DNA from: Kaistella pullorum
GTDB taxonomy: Bacteria > Bacteroidota > Bacteroidia > Flavobacteriales > Weeksellaceae
Reading direction: 5' to 3'
Assembly (NCBI RefSeq): GCF_014837035.1
Contig: NZ_JACSPS010000001.1
Coordinates: 552,374-616,373 of the forward strand
Length of the DNA: 64,000 nucleotides
Under the pieces are notes generated by a model. That model ran no database searches and was not told the origin of the DNA. It saw only the letters and a list, made by a program, of their open reading frames with translations. How positions within the stretch are numbered: position 1 is the stretch's first letter; each line of letters starts with the position of its first letter. Positions 1 through 9,052 of this stretch are shown here, one piece after another. A program made the translations under genes and the position numbers.

Positions 1-445
1 CTGCGCCCGAGATGATGCTGGGCTGAAGATTGGCCTTCTCGAGAATATGATAAAGCATTGCGGCCGTAGTAGATTTACCGGATGTTCCAGCTACCGCGAC
101 TGTTTTTTTGCTTTTAGCAATAATGGACAGTAACTCGCTTCTCCGGATGATAGGGACTGCTAAACTTTTAGCTTTCAAGACTTCAGGAACCGTATCTTCA
201 ATCGCGGTGGAGACTACAACGAGCTGTGTATTGCTCGCAATACCACTACCATCCTGCACGAAACATTTAATTCCTTCGGCCTCTAGTTGAGACCGTGTCT
301 TGTTAGCTTCGTCTGACAAAAAATACCGGTCACTGCCAGATACATTCTTGCCAATACCGTGCAGATACTGCGCTAACGCGCTCATGCCCACACCTGCGAT
401 ACCAATAAAAAAAACTTCATTAAAGTCTTCGACTGTATTTATCAT
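1..445 (-). CDS. MurC/Mpl-like Mur ligase, N-terminal part (runs off the window)
   Basis: I translated the minus strand from the ATG at 443-445; about 148 residues are visible before the window edge. The product begins with a MurC-type Rossmann segment (FIGIAGVGMSALAQYL, residues 13-28) and has the ATP-binding loop of Mur ligases, here GTSGKST rather than the GTHGKT usual in MurC. Family knowledge: such enzymes join an amino acid or peptide to UDP-MurNAc in the cytoplasm, using ATP. The variant loop suggests a MurC paralog rather than the housekeeping enzyme, which normally lies in the division/cell wall cluster. The substrate cannot be told from this fragment. Confidence 0.8.
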   Translation of the reverse strand, partial: MINTVEDFNEVFFIGIAGVGMSALAQYLHGIGKNVSGSDRYFLSDEANKTRSQLEAEGIKCFVQDGSGIASNTQLVVVSTAIEDTVPEVLKAKSLAVPIIRRSELLSIIAKSKKTVAVAGTSGKSTTAAMLYHILEKANLQPSIISGA

Positions 446-464
446 TCAAGCCTAATATAAAAAT

Positions 465-1418
465 TTACAAAAATTTGTTTTCTACAAGGCTCCAGAGTCG
501 CTGTGCGTATTCATCAGCTTTTTTCCAATCCTTATCGTAATAAAGTTCGCTGAGATACTGGCGTGCGTCTTCGATGTTATCGAAAGTGTTCAGTTTTGTG
601 ATGGTTTTGGAAAGTTCATCCGCGTCACCTTTAAATAAAAGTTTGGTAAATGCCACTTTATCATTTAGATCCAACCGGAATTCGGGTCTTTTCTTTTCCG
701 CTTCCATAAAATCGGTTGGCACGTTGCTTTTAAGCAAACTTCCCGGCTCAGAAGGCCGATCCTGATCTTCGTTCGCCAATTTTTCGAGGGGATCATCATC
801 GAACAGATTCTGCATCGCCTTTAGACCTTTGATATGTGCGAGTTTAAACTTCCGTTCGGCAGATTGGGGTTTTTCTGATTCTACCTCTTTGTCCGGCACA
901 GTGTGCTGTGTATGTTCTTTATTAATTTCTACAATTTGCCTGCGGCGTGCCTCCATTTCCCGGAACTCATGCTCTTTCTGAGCAACGCGCTCTTCATACG
1001 CCACATCCTGAGCGGATTCCGTCAGAATTTCCTCCATTATTTCAGGTTCGGCAGGGCTGGCCTCTGATTCAGTGTTTTCCACTTCGTCAAGTTCATTCAG
1101 TTCTGTAGTAAACAAAACCTCTTCTTCAATGCCATCTACTCCCAAAACATCTTCATCTGCGGAAACTTCCGCCGCAAAATCATCATTAACATTTAGAGCA
1201 CTAATGTCGAGATTATCAGTATTATAGTCCGCAAAATCGTCAGGATAATATTCTTTGTTCTTATCAAGGATCCGAAGAAATGAAACCCTGTCTGAAAGTT
1301 CTGAGAATAGATCCTGCTTATTGAGCAACTCGTCAGCCGAAGAAATTTTAGATAACGAATCCAGAATAGTCTGCACTTCGAAAAACACTTTGTGTTGGAT
1401 ATCGTGAAAATTCGGCAT
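465..1418 (-). CDS. acidic conserved hypothetical protein
   Basis: This 317-residue protein has no motif I recognise. The first ~65 residues look helical. Residues ~65-150 are very rich in Asp and Glu and probably disordered, and ~130-165 has a charged helix around EERVAQKEHEFREMEARR. The last ~120 residues look like a compact domain with LAHIKGLKAMQNLF and a C-terminal helical part containing YDKDWKKADEYAQRLWSLV. There is no signal peptide or membrane segment, so it is probably cytoplasmic. It lies 19 bp from the Mur ligase start on the same strand and is divergent from tdk. It could be an adaptor or scaffold, but that is a guess. Confidence 0.85.
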   Translation of the reverse strand: MPNFHDIQHKVFFEVQTILDSLSKISSADELLNKQDLFSELSDRVSFLRILDKNKEYYPDDFADYNTDNLDISALNVNDDFAAEVSADEDVLGVDGIEEEVLFTTELNELDEVENTESEASPAEPEIMEEILTESAQDVAYEERVAQKEHEFREMEARRRQIVEINKEHTQHTVPDKEVESEKPQSAERKFKLAHIKGLKAMQNLFDDDPLEKLANEDQDRPSEPGSLLKSNVPTDFMEAEKKRPEFRLDLNDKVAFTKLLFKGDADELSKTITKLNTFDNIEDARQYLSELYYDKDWKKADEYAQRLWSLVENKFL

Positions 1419-1439
1419 GATGTAATCTATTAAATTGCG

Positions 1440-1447
1440 TAATTTTG
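1440..1447 (+). promoter_or_regulatory. TAnnTTTG -7 box, tdk operon
   Basis: TAATTTTG matches the Bacteroidetes housekeeping -7 consensus TAnnTTTG and ends 29 bp before the tdk ATG. It would drive tdk, murF-alr, the patatin gene and perhaps ybeY, which follow with little or no space. Confidence 0.45.
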
Positions 1448-1476
1448 AGGTCGCTATATCACGGCTAAATTAACAA

Positions 1477-2064
1477 ATGTTTTTAGAAAACACAATAAAT
1501 CACGCAAAACAAAGCGGCTGGATGGAAGTTATCTGCGGCTCCATGTTTTCAGGGAAAACCGAGGAATTGATCCGCCGGCTGAGGCGCGCTGAAATGGCAG
1601 GCCAAAATGTTGAAATCTTTAAGCCAAAACTAGATACGCGCTACGCCGAGGATGAGGTGGTCTCGCACAACCAGAACAAAATTCGCAGCACACCGGTAGA
1701 AAGCCCCAGCGAGATTTTACTGCTCGGTTCAAACTGTCATGTGGTTGGGATTGACGAAGCACAATTCTTCGATGAAAGCATTGTAGAAGTAGCTAATCAG
1801 TTGGCTAATAGCGGTATAAGGGTTGTGATAGCTGGTTTGGATATGGATTTTATGGGAAGACCCTTCGGGCCGATGCCCAATCTGATGGCCACCGCGGAGT
1901 ATGTCACCAAAGTACACGCAATCTGCCGCCGGACCGGAAATTTGGCTAACCATTCTATGCGCACGACTTCAAATAACGATTTGGTGCAGCTGGGTGAAAC
2001 CGAAAGCTATGAAGCCGTAAGCCGCAAGGTCTTCAATGACGAATTTTTAAATAAACTAAAGTGA
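1477..2064 (+). CDS. tdk: thymidine kinase (type II)
   Basis: Phosphorylates thymidine to dTMP in pyrimidine salvage. The 195-residue product has the P-loop GSMFSGKTEE at about residues 21-30, the nucleotide-binding segment IFKPKLDTRY, the DEAQFFDE motif with the catalytic Glu, and the lasso region near VTKVHAICRRTGNLA. The length fits TK1-like enzymes. Only one cysteine is present where many TK1 family members have the zinc-binding cysteines, so it probably lacks structural zinc. The stop overlaps the GTG start of murF-alr (GTGA, 2061-2064), implying translational coupling. Confidence 0.95.
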   Translation: MFLENTINHAKQSGWMEVICGSMFSGKTEELIRRLRRAEMAGQNVEIFKPKLDTRYAEDEVVSHNQNKIRSTPVESPSEILLLGSNCHVVGIDEAQFFDESIVEVANQLANSGIRVVIAGLDMDFMGRPFGPMPNLMATAEYVTKVHAICRRTGNLANHSMRTTSNNDLVQLGETESYEAVSRKVFNDEFLNKLK

Positions 2065-4499
2065 ACTATACAACAGGCGAACTGGCTGCAATAACGGATT
2101 CGGAAATTTTCGGAAATCCAGATTTGCAGGTTACAGCAATCGCATTTGACTCCCGCAATATTTTTTCTGCCACAGGAACAGCATTTTTAGCACTCAACAC
2201 CGCCAAAAACAGCGGTGAAAAATATATACAGCATGCGGTAGAAAAAGGAATCGGGATAATCATCTCACAAACCAAACTTTCTGAAATCGATGGCGTTACG
2301 TGGATTATCGTAAATGATTCCTTAAAGTTCATTCAGACTTTAGCCAAGCATCACTTGCAAAAATTTCATCTTAAAACTATCGGCGTTACCGGAAGCAACG
2401 GCAAAACCGTAGTGAAAGAATGGCTCTATCAAAGTCTGTATTCTGAGTACAACACCGTAAAAAGCCCGAAAAGCTTCAATTCGCAGTTGGGTTTGCCGCT
2501 TTCTCTACTGAAAACAAAAGCTGAGCATGAAATTGGAATTTTCGAAGTTGGTGTTTCAAAACCCGGCGAAATGGCAACGATGGTTGATATCTTCTCACCA
2601 AAAATCGGCATCCTCACGCATATCGGATCTGCGCACGAGTCTAATTTTGAGAGCCAGTCGCAAATCATCGCAGAAAAAATCAAACTATTCTCGCAATCAG
2701 AAACCATTATCTTTAATGGTGATAACCATTTGGTTAGCAATGCGATAAACTCAGTTTATTCAGGCAGAAATTTAATTTCGTACGGCTTAAAAAATCATAA
2801 TGACATTTCGGTCCAGACATTCGGTAATAAAGCTGAAGTTAAGATCAAATATTTTGACGAAGAGTTTCTGCTTCCGGCGCAGCAGCGTGATGACGCCACT
2901 TTAAACAACGCACTTTGCATAGTGGCTGTCCTGAAGTTGCTCGACTATTCAACGGACGCAATTATCCAGAAAATCAACGCGCTGAAGCCCGTGGAAATGC
3001 GGCTTGAAAGCGTGAATGGTCTTCGGAATAACCTGATAATCAATGATTATTATAATCTCGACCTCGATTCGCTGAAGATTGCTTTTCAATTTATTAATGA
3101 ATATAATAAGACCGAAAAAACGCTGGTTTTAACGGATTTCATTGAAAGCAAAAATTTAGAAACACTTTATCAGCACGTCGCCGAACTTACCAACCAACAG
3201 AATTTCGGACATATCATACTGATCGGAAACGACATTGTAAGGTTCAAGGAATTATTTAATGCCAAGGTTTCAACCTTCGATTCAAGCACGCAACTCATTG
3301 AAAGTCACTCCTTAAACACGATTGAAAACAACTTGATTCTTTTAAAAGGTGCGAGAAAATTTGAAATTGAAAAAATTAAAGACCATCTGGAACTCCAGAA
3401 ACACGACACCGTCTTAGAAGTAAACCTGAATGCGATTCTGCACAATATCAATGTCCACCGAACTTTCCTGAAGCCACAAACTAAAGTGATGGCCATGGTA
3501 AAAGCCTATTCTTACGGACTCGGCGGATATGAAATCGCTGAATTCCTGCAACATCATCATATTGATTATCTGGGTGTTGCGTATGCTGATGAAGGTGTCG
3601 AACTAAGAAAAAACGGAATTTCCACGCCAATAATGGTGATGAATCCGGAACAGCACAGCTATGAAATCATCATTGATTTTGACCTTGAGCCTGAAATTTA
3701 CAGTTTCCGGGTGTTAGACCTTTTCTATTCCAATCTTATCCGGAAAGGTGCCGAGGAAGATTATCCAATTCATTTAAAAATTGAAACGGGAATGAACCGT
3801 CTCGGATTTACCGAAGTTGAAATTGATGAACTTGCGGCTCGTCTGGCAAAAATGAAGGTGAAGGTAGCTTCAGTTTTCAGTCATTTATCCTCAGCTGACG
3901 ACCCTGATGAAGATATTTACACAAAAAATCAAATTAAAACATTTAATGGGGTATCCAAAAAACTGGCTGCTGCACTTGGTTACATGCCTGTAAGACATAT
4001 TTTAAACTCTTCCGGAATCACGAAATACAGTGATTATCAGTTTGATATGGTCCGGATTGGAATTGGGATGATCGGAGTATCACCCGACCCTGAAATTAAG
4101 AAACAACTGCGAAGTGCCGTAGCATTTAAAACCGTAATTTCCCAAATATCAACCGTAAGCGCCGGTTCGTCAGTCGGGTATAACCGACGGTATATGCCGG
4201 AAGTTGACACACGGATTGCTACGATACCCGTCGGCTACGCCGATGGCGTACCCCGACTTATCGGAAATGGCGTAGGAAAAGTAGGGATAGGCGGCAATTT
4301 GTACCCGATTGTGGGCAATGTTTGCATGGATATGCTGATGGTTGACGTCGGTAATGCAAATGTGCAGGAAGGAGAAAGCGTTACCTTGTTCAATTCGAAT
4401 CCAAGTCTTGAATTGTTCGCAAATTACTGTCAAACAATTCCTTACGAAGTTTTGACATCCGTATCAAGACGCGTAAAAAGAATTTATATTAAAGATTAA
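2061..4499 (+). CDS. murF-alr: bifunctional UDP-MurNAc-tripeptide:D-Ala-D-Ala ligase / alanine racemase
   Basis: Fusion of two cell wall enzymes in 812 residues. Residues ~1-440 are MurF, which adds D-Ala-D-Ala to the UDP-MurNAc tripeptide; the ATP loop GVTGSNGKTVVKE lies at 108-120. Residues ~450-812 are alanine racemase, which makes D-Ala from L-Ala with pyridoxal phosphate: the PLP lysine is in MVKAYSYGLGG (~482) and the second catalytic base in SVGYNRRY (~705). The fused architecture is known in Bacteroidetes and couples D-Ala production to its use. The start is GTG at 2061, overlapping the tdk stop. The next gene starts directly after the stop codon. Confidence 0.95.
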   Translation: MNYTTGELAAITDSEIFGNPDLQVTAIAFDSRNIFSATGTAFLALNTAKNSGEKYIQHAVEKGIGIIISQTKLSEIDGVTWIIVNDSLKFIQTLAKHHLQKFHLKTIGVTGSNGKTVVKEWLYQSLYSEYNTVKSPKSFNSQLGLPLSLLKTKAEHEIGIFEVGVSKPGEMATMVDIFSPKIGILTHIGSAHESNFESQSQIIAEKIKLFSQSETIIFNGDNHLVSNAINSVYSGRNLISYGLKNHNDISVQTFGNKAEVKIKYFDEEFLLPAQQRDDATLNNALCIVAVLKLLDYSTDAIIQKINALKPVEMRLESVNGLRNNLIINDYYNLDLDSLKIAFQFINEYNKTEKTLVLTDFIESKNLETLYQHVAELTNQQNFGHIILIGNDIVRFKELFNAKVSTFDSSTQLIESHSLNTIENNLILLKGARKFEIEKIKDHLELQKHDTVLEVNLNAILHNINVHRTFLKPQTKVMAMVKAYSYGLGGYEIAEFLQHHHIDYLGVAYADEGVELRKNGISTPIMVMNPEQHSYEIIIDFDLEPEIYSFRVLDLFYSNLIRKGAEEDYPIHLKIETGMNRLGFTEVEIDELAARLAKMKVKVASVFSHLSSADDPDEDIYTKNQIKTFNGVSKKLAAALGYMPVRHILNSSGITKYSDYQFDMVRIGIGMIGVSPDPEIKKQLRSAVAFKTVISQISTVSAGSSVGYNRRYMPEVDTRIATIPVGYADGVPRLIGNGVGKVGIGGNLYPIVGNVCMDMLMVDVGNANVQEGESVTLFNSNPSLELFANYCQTIPYEVLTSVSRRVKRIYIKD

Positions 4500-6662
4500 A
4501 TGCCAAGAACTATCATCATAATATTTCTGTTGCTGAGCCTTTTTTTAAAGTCTCAGGTACGGAGTGATATGATGCTGCAAAAGAAACCACGGATCGGTTT
4601 GTCGCTTTCAGGCGGTGGCGCGAAAGGATTCGCCCATGTTGGCGTCCTAAAAGTACTTGATTCTCTAGGCGTTCGGATCGACTATATTTCGGGAACCAGC
4701 ATGGGTGCGGTAGTTGGAAGCTTGTATGCAGCAGGCTATAGCGGCAAGGAAATTGAAAAAATTGTACTTGATACGGACTTTTACGACGTTTTAGCGAACG
4801 AAAAAAGCCGGCAGGAAGGCACTTTTTTCAATAAATCCGTGGACAAGTATATACTGACGCTCCCTGTAAAAAACGGGAAAATAAATGTTTTACCTAAAGC
4901 CATTTCTACCGGCCAAAAGAACATTTACCTGCTCCGCGAACTGCTTAAGAACGTGGCCTCAGTAGATGATTTTTCCAAGCTCCCAATCCCGTTTATGTGC
5001 GTAGCCACAAATCTGGAGAACGGCCAGATTAAAATCTTTGAAAAAGGCGATCTCGTAAGCGCTGTAATGGCCAGTTCGGCCTTTCCATCCCTCATCGATC
5101 CTGTGAAAATAAATGATTCGCTTTATGTAGACGGTGCGCTTACCATTAATTATCCAAGTAAACCACTGAAGGATAAAGGAATCGACATTGTGATCGGTGT
5201 GGACTTGAATCAGGGACTTGCGAGCCGCGAGAAACTCAGCAGTGCGATAGACATTTTGAACCAAGTGATTGACTTTGGGATTCAGAAAGAAACAAAGAAT
5301 CAGTACCAATACACGGATATTAATATTAAACCCAACCTTTTGGGATATACCGCGACAAGTTACGGCTCTAAGAAGTCGATCCTGGACTCCGGTTTTGTAG
5401 AGGCCAAAAAATATACTGAGCCGCTCTCGCTTCTGCCCAAACGCGATCGAAAGATACTGCGGGCGCCAATTAACAGCATTTATACCAATGTGTATAAAAT
5501 CGACAGTCTAAATCTTACGAATAATCACATTTTTTCTGAAAACTACGTCCTCGGGAAAATGAATCTCAGACTTCCCGCGCTGGAAACCTATGGCGGAATA
5601 AATAAAAAGGTGGAGAAACTATACTCTACCAATAATTATACGCTTATCAACTACGACATTTCTCATCAGGAAAATAAAAATATCCTCAATTTGGCCGTTA
5701 CGGAAGATGATACGAGGTTTTTTCTGAAGTTTGGATTGCATTATGACGAAGTTTTTAAAACAGGATTACTTCTAAATGTCACCGCCAAACGCCTGCTCTT
5801 CCGCAACTCTACGGTATCACTCGACGCGGTGGTAGGCGATAAACCACGTTATTACCTCAATTACTTCATAGATAATGGTTATATACCCGGATTCGGCGTC
5901 TATGCGACGGGTATGCAACTGGATTTGCGGGATGTAAACAACAATGTTGCCCAAAGGTGGAATTGGTTTCGAAACGAAGTTTTTATACAGTCAGTTTGGC
6001 GGGACAGATTTGCTGTGGGTGGAGGATTTAGTCATGATTATTTCGAATTGATCTCCATCGGTGAAGCAATTTTTGGAAATCCGCAGAATTTCGTGAATCC
6101 TTATGTTTTCATTAAAAGCGATACGCAGGATGACAAAAACTTCCCTACCCGCGGATTTGTGTTAAGCGCCGAAGGTAAATTTCTCGATTTATTTAATTCA
6201 TACGGAGATTCGCGTACTTTCCAAAGTAAAGTCGATACACAAATAAATCTGCCGGTAAAACCAATGTTGACGGTAAGGTTTGGTGTTTTTGGAGGATTTA
6301 CGCTAGGAGATTCGACGTCTGAGTATTACCATTACAGAGCGGGTGGTATATTTGAGCAAAATGTAATTAATTTCACCCACTTACCGGGTAGTAAGTTTGC
6401 CGAACTGCACTCTAAAAATCTGCTTATTGCCCGCACCGCGCTCCAGGCGAATCTATTTAAGAACTACTTTATAGTAGCAGATTTTAATATTGCAAATCAG
6501 TTTGACAAAATCGTGGTAGATGAAATTCTTGATATATCTCGATCCGCCATAGGTTTGACTCTGGGTTATAAATCTCCTTTCGGACCTTTAAAACTGAATT
6601 TCAGCAAATCCTTAAACACAAATTCCAGCGCCTTTAATGTTATTTTGGGCCACTGGTTCTGA
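4500..6662 (+). CDS. patatin-like phospholipase fused to a BamA-like outer-membrane barrel
   Basis: The 720-residue protein starts with a hydrophobic signal peptide (residues ~4-20). A patatin domain follows at ~30-310, with the oxyanion-loop motif SGGGAKG (37-43), the serine elbow GTSMG (Ser67) and the DGA dyad motif (Asp ~211). The C-terminal half (~330-720) holds a POTRA-like stretch and a surface-antigen type beta-barrel ending in an aromatic residue (HWF). This is the layout of PlpD-like (type Vd) proteins: a secreted lipase domain attached to an outer-membrane barrel. The start ATG abuts the murF-alr stop, suggesting one transcript. The substrate is unknown; phospholipase activity is inferred from the family. 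Confidence 0.9.
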   Translation: MPRTIIIIFLLLSLFLKSQVRSDMMLQKKPRIGLSLSGGGAKGFAHVGVLKVLDSLGVRIDYISGTSMGAVVGSLYAAGYSGKEIEKIVLDTDFYDVLANEKSRQEGTFFNKSVDKYILTLPVKNGKINVLPKAISTGQKNIYLLRELLKNVASVDDFSKLPIPFMCVATNLENGQIKIFEKGDLVSAVMASSAFPSLIDPVKINDSLYVDGALTINYPSKPLKDKGIDIVIGVDLNQGLASREKLSSAIDILNQVIDFGIQKETKNQYQYTDINIKPNLLGYTATSYGSKKSILDSGFVEAKKYTEPLSLLPKRDRKILRAPINSIYTNVYKIDSLNLTNNHIFSENYVLGKMNLRLPALETYGGINKKVEKLYSTNNYTLINYDISHQENKNILNLAVTEDDTRFFLKFGLHYDEVFKTGLLLNVTAKRLLFRNSTVSLDAVVGDKPRYYLNYFIDNGYIPGFGVYATGMQLDLRDVNNNVAQRWNWFRNEVFIQSVWRDRFAVGGGFSHDYFELISIGEAIFGNPQNFVNPYVFIKSDTQDDKNFPTRGFVLSAEGKFLDLFNSYGDSRTFQSKVDTQINLPVKPMLTVRFGVFGGFTLGDSTSEYYHYRAGGIFEQNVINFTHLPGSKFAELHSKNLLIARTALQANLFKNYFIVADFNIANQFDKIVVDEILDISRSAIGLTLGYKSPFGPLKLNFSKSLNTNSSAFNVILGHWF

Positions 6663-6666
6663 TATT

Positions 6667-7086
6667 ATGATTGAATTTATATTTGAAGATGTAGACCAAA
6701 TTGAGCTACCGGCTAATGCGGAGGAATGGCTAGAGAATTTAATTATTTGTGAAGGAAAAAAGCTCGGGCCAATCACCTACATATTCTGTAGTGATGAATA
6801 TCTACTAAAGATTAATCAGCGGTATCTTTCGCATGACTATTATACTGATATCATCACTTTCGACTACGTGAAGGGTAAAATCATCAGCGGTGATATTTTC
6901 GTATCTTTGCCCCGAATTTTAGAAAATGCTCATGATCATCAAACAAACTTTGAAAGTGAGCTGCTAAGGGTCTTAGCCCACGGTGTTCTGCATCTTTGTG
7001 GCTATAGTGATAAACTTGATCATGAACAGGATTTGATGACGCAAAAGGAAGATCATTATATCAATCTATTTTACCAAAATTTCTGA
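6667..7086 (+). CDS. ybeY: endoribonuclease YbeY (rRNA maturation factor)
   Basis: A metal-dependent RNase of 139 residues that takes part in 16S rRNA 3'-end maturation and ribosome quality control. The zinc motif HGVLHLCGYSDKLDH, with three His in the H-x3-H-x5-H pattern, is near the C-terminus. I chose the ATG at 6667, giving MIEFIFEDV, because an upstream extension would overlap the patatin gene and add residues unlike the family. The gap to the patatin stop is 4 bp. A parS site follows 23 bp after the stop. Confidence 0.93.
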   Translation: MIEFIFEDVDQIELPANAEEWLENLIICEGKKLGPITYIFCSDEYLLKINQRYLSHDYYTDIITFDYVKGKIISGDIFVSLPRILENAHDHQTNFESELLRVLAHGVLHLCGYSDKLDHEQDLMTQKEDHYINLFYQNF

Positions 7087-7109
7087 AATTTTAAAGATTA
7101 TATTTTAAA

Positions 7110-7125
7110 TGTTTCACGTGAAACA
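7110..7125. promoter_or_regulatory. parS site (ParB binding), upstream of mnmG
   Basis: TGTTTCACGTGAAACA is a perfect 16-bp palindrome identical to the canonical chromosomal parS consensus. It lies in the 57-bp gap between ybeY and mnmG. ParB would bind here and spread to organise the origin region for segregation. An identical copy lies 1,904 bp away, on the other side of mnmG. Confidence 0.9.
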
Positions 7126-7143
7126 TCACACTAAATTCTAAAG

Positions 7144-9006
7144 ATGATATCTCAGATATACGATGTTATTGTGGTCGGTGCAGGTCACGCCGGCAGTGAA
7201 GCTGCGGCTGCGGCTGCTAATATGGGCTCAAAAACCTTGCTCATCACGATGAACATGCAGACCATCGGTCAAATGTCCTGCAATCCTGCTATGGGTGGAA
7301 TCGCTAAAGGGCAAATAGTGCGTGAAATAGACGCTCTGGGAGGCTATTCCGGGATAGTTGCAGACAAGTCTGCAATTCAGTTCAAGATGCTCAACTTATC
7401 TAAAGGTCCTGCAATGTGGTCACCAAGAACCCAGAATGACCGCATGTTATTTGCTGAAGAATGGCGAATCGCACTCGAAAATACCCCAAATCTTGATTTT
7501 TTTCAGGATATGGTGAAAAGCCTTATAATTGAAAACAATAAAGTTTGTGGCGTCGTAACTTCACTCGGTATAAATATCCGCGCAAATGCAGTAGTACTGA
7601 CCAACGGAACATTTCTGAACGGACTTATTCACGTTGGTGACAAACAACTGGGAGGTGGCAGAATGGGCGAACCACGCGCATTTGGCATCACCGAACAATT
7701 GGTTTCACTAGGTTTCGAATCAGGCCGGATGAAAACCGGTACACCTCCAAGAGTAGATGGCCGAAGCCTTGATTATTCGAAAATGGAAGAGCAGAAAGGT
7801 GACGAAAACCCCCAAAAATTCTCATTTACGGATACGCCGCCGCTTACAAAACAACTAAGCTGTCACATTGTGTACACCAATGAAACTGTACACGAGATCT
7901 TACGAGAAGGTTTTGATCGAAGCCCGATGTTTAATGGCACCATCCAAAGTATCGGACCGCGATACTGTCCGAGTATAGAAGACAAGGTAAACCGTTTTGC
8001 TGAGCGAACACGGCATCAATTATTTGTAGAACCCGAAGGTTGGCGGACAGTCGAAATTTACGTGAATGGATTTTCTTCTTCGTTGCCTGAAGATGTCCAG
8101 ATTAAGGCGATGCGCCACATTCCTGGATTTGAGAATGTGAAAGTCTTCCGTCCAGGTTACGCAATAGAATACGACTACTTCCCTCCTACCCAACTCCATC
8201 ATACCTTAGAAACGAAACTTATTGATAACCTGTACTTTGCGGGTCAAATAAACGGTACTACAGGTTATGAAGAAGCTGCTGGACAAGGTTTGATGGCAGG
8301 CATCAATGCACACAACAAAGTGCATGGAAAGGAGGACTTCGTATTGAATCGAGATGAAGCATACATCGGCGTTCTGATTGACGACCTGATTACCAAAGGT
8401 ACCGAAGAACCCTATCGAATGTTCACTTCGAGAGCTGAATATCGATTATTACTCCGCCAGGATAATGCGGATATTAGGCTTACAGAAAAAGGATTTAATA
8501 TTGGTCTAGCTTCACAGGAACGACTTCAAAAAGTTGAAGAAAAAATTGCTAAAAGCACCGAGCTCGAAAATTTGTTGAAAGAAACCTCACTAAAACCTGC
8601 TATAATTAATCCTATTTTACAGGAGATAGATTCAGCGCCGGTTGATCAGGCATATCGTGCTGCCCAGATACTCACCCGTCCAAATATGACGCTGAAAATG
8701 CTCGACAAAATCGACGATTTAGGAGAGCACACATCTCAATATACTGACGAAGTTCGTGAACAGGCAGAGATTAATATAAAATACCGCGGCTACATCGACA
8801 AAGAACGTGAGAGCGTGGCAAAGATGCTGAAACTTGAGACCATTCGGATCCCTGAAGATTTCGATTATTCAAAAATCAATTCACTATCGTCAGAATCCCG
8901 TCAGAAACTGAATAAAATTCGGCCAAAAACAATTGCGCAGGCAAGCAGAATTAGTGGTGTATCTCCATCAGATATGAATGTGCTGCTGATATATTTAAAT
9001 AAGTAA
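7144..9006 (+). CDS. mnmG: tRNA uridine-5-carboxymethylaminomethyl modification enzyme MnmG (GidA)
   Basis: The FAD-dependent partner of MnmE; installs the carboxymethylaminomethyl group at wobble U34 of several tRNAs. The 620 residues have the family's normal length. The FAD-binding GAGHAGSEAA lies at ~12-21, and the family signatures GGRMGEPRAFG, RMKTGTPPRVDGR, GQINGTTGYEEAAGQG and the C-terminal helical MnmE/tRNA-binding part (KIRPKTIAQASRISGVSPSD) are all present. The gene is often close to the replication origin; here it is flanked on both sides by parS sites. Confidence 0.97.
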   Translation: MISQIYDVIVVGAGHAGSEAAAAAANMGSKTLLITMNMQTIGQMSCNPAMGGIAKGQIVREIDALGGYSGIVADKSAIQFKMLNLSKGPAMWSPRTQNDRMLFAEEWRIALENTPNLDFFQDMVKSLIIENNKVCGVVTSLGINIRANAVVLTNGTFLNGLIHVGDKQLGGGRMGEPRAFGITEQLVSLGFESGRMKTGTPPRVDGRSLDYSKMEEQKGDENPQKFSFTDTPPLTKQLSCHIVYTNETVHEILREGFDRSPMFNGTIQSIGPRYCPSIEDKVNRFAERTRHQLFVEPEGWRTVEIYVNGFSSSLPEDVQIKAMRHIPGFENVKVFRPGYAIEYDYFPPTQLHHTLETKLIDNLYFAGQINGTTGYEEAAGQGLMAGINAHNKVHGKEDFVLNRDEAYIGVLIDDLITKGTEEPYRMFTSRAEYRLLLRQDNADIRLTEKGFNIGLASQERLQKVEEKIAKSTELENLLKETSLKPAIINPILQEIDSAPVDQAYRAAQILTRPNMTLKMLDKIDDLGEHTSQYTDEVREQAEINIKYRGYIDKERESVAKMLKLETIRIPEDFDYSKINSLSSESRQKLNKIRPKTIAQASRISGVSPSDMNVLLIYLNK

Positions 9007-9013
9007 AGCCAAA

Positions 9014-9029
9014 TGTTTCACGTGAAACA
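9014..9029. promoter_or_regulatory. parS site (ParB binding), downstream of mnmG
   Basis: A second exact copy of TGTTTCACGTGAAACA, starting 8 bp after the mnmG stop and ending 23 bp before the methyltransferase start. Both copies are in short intergenic gaps, as expected for sites under selection outside coding sequence. Confidence 0.9.
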
Positions 9030-9052
9030 TTAACCGATTTCATAAAGATTTA

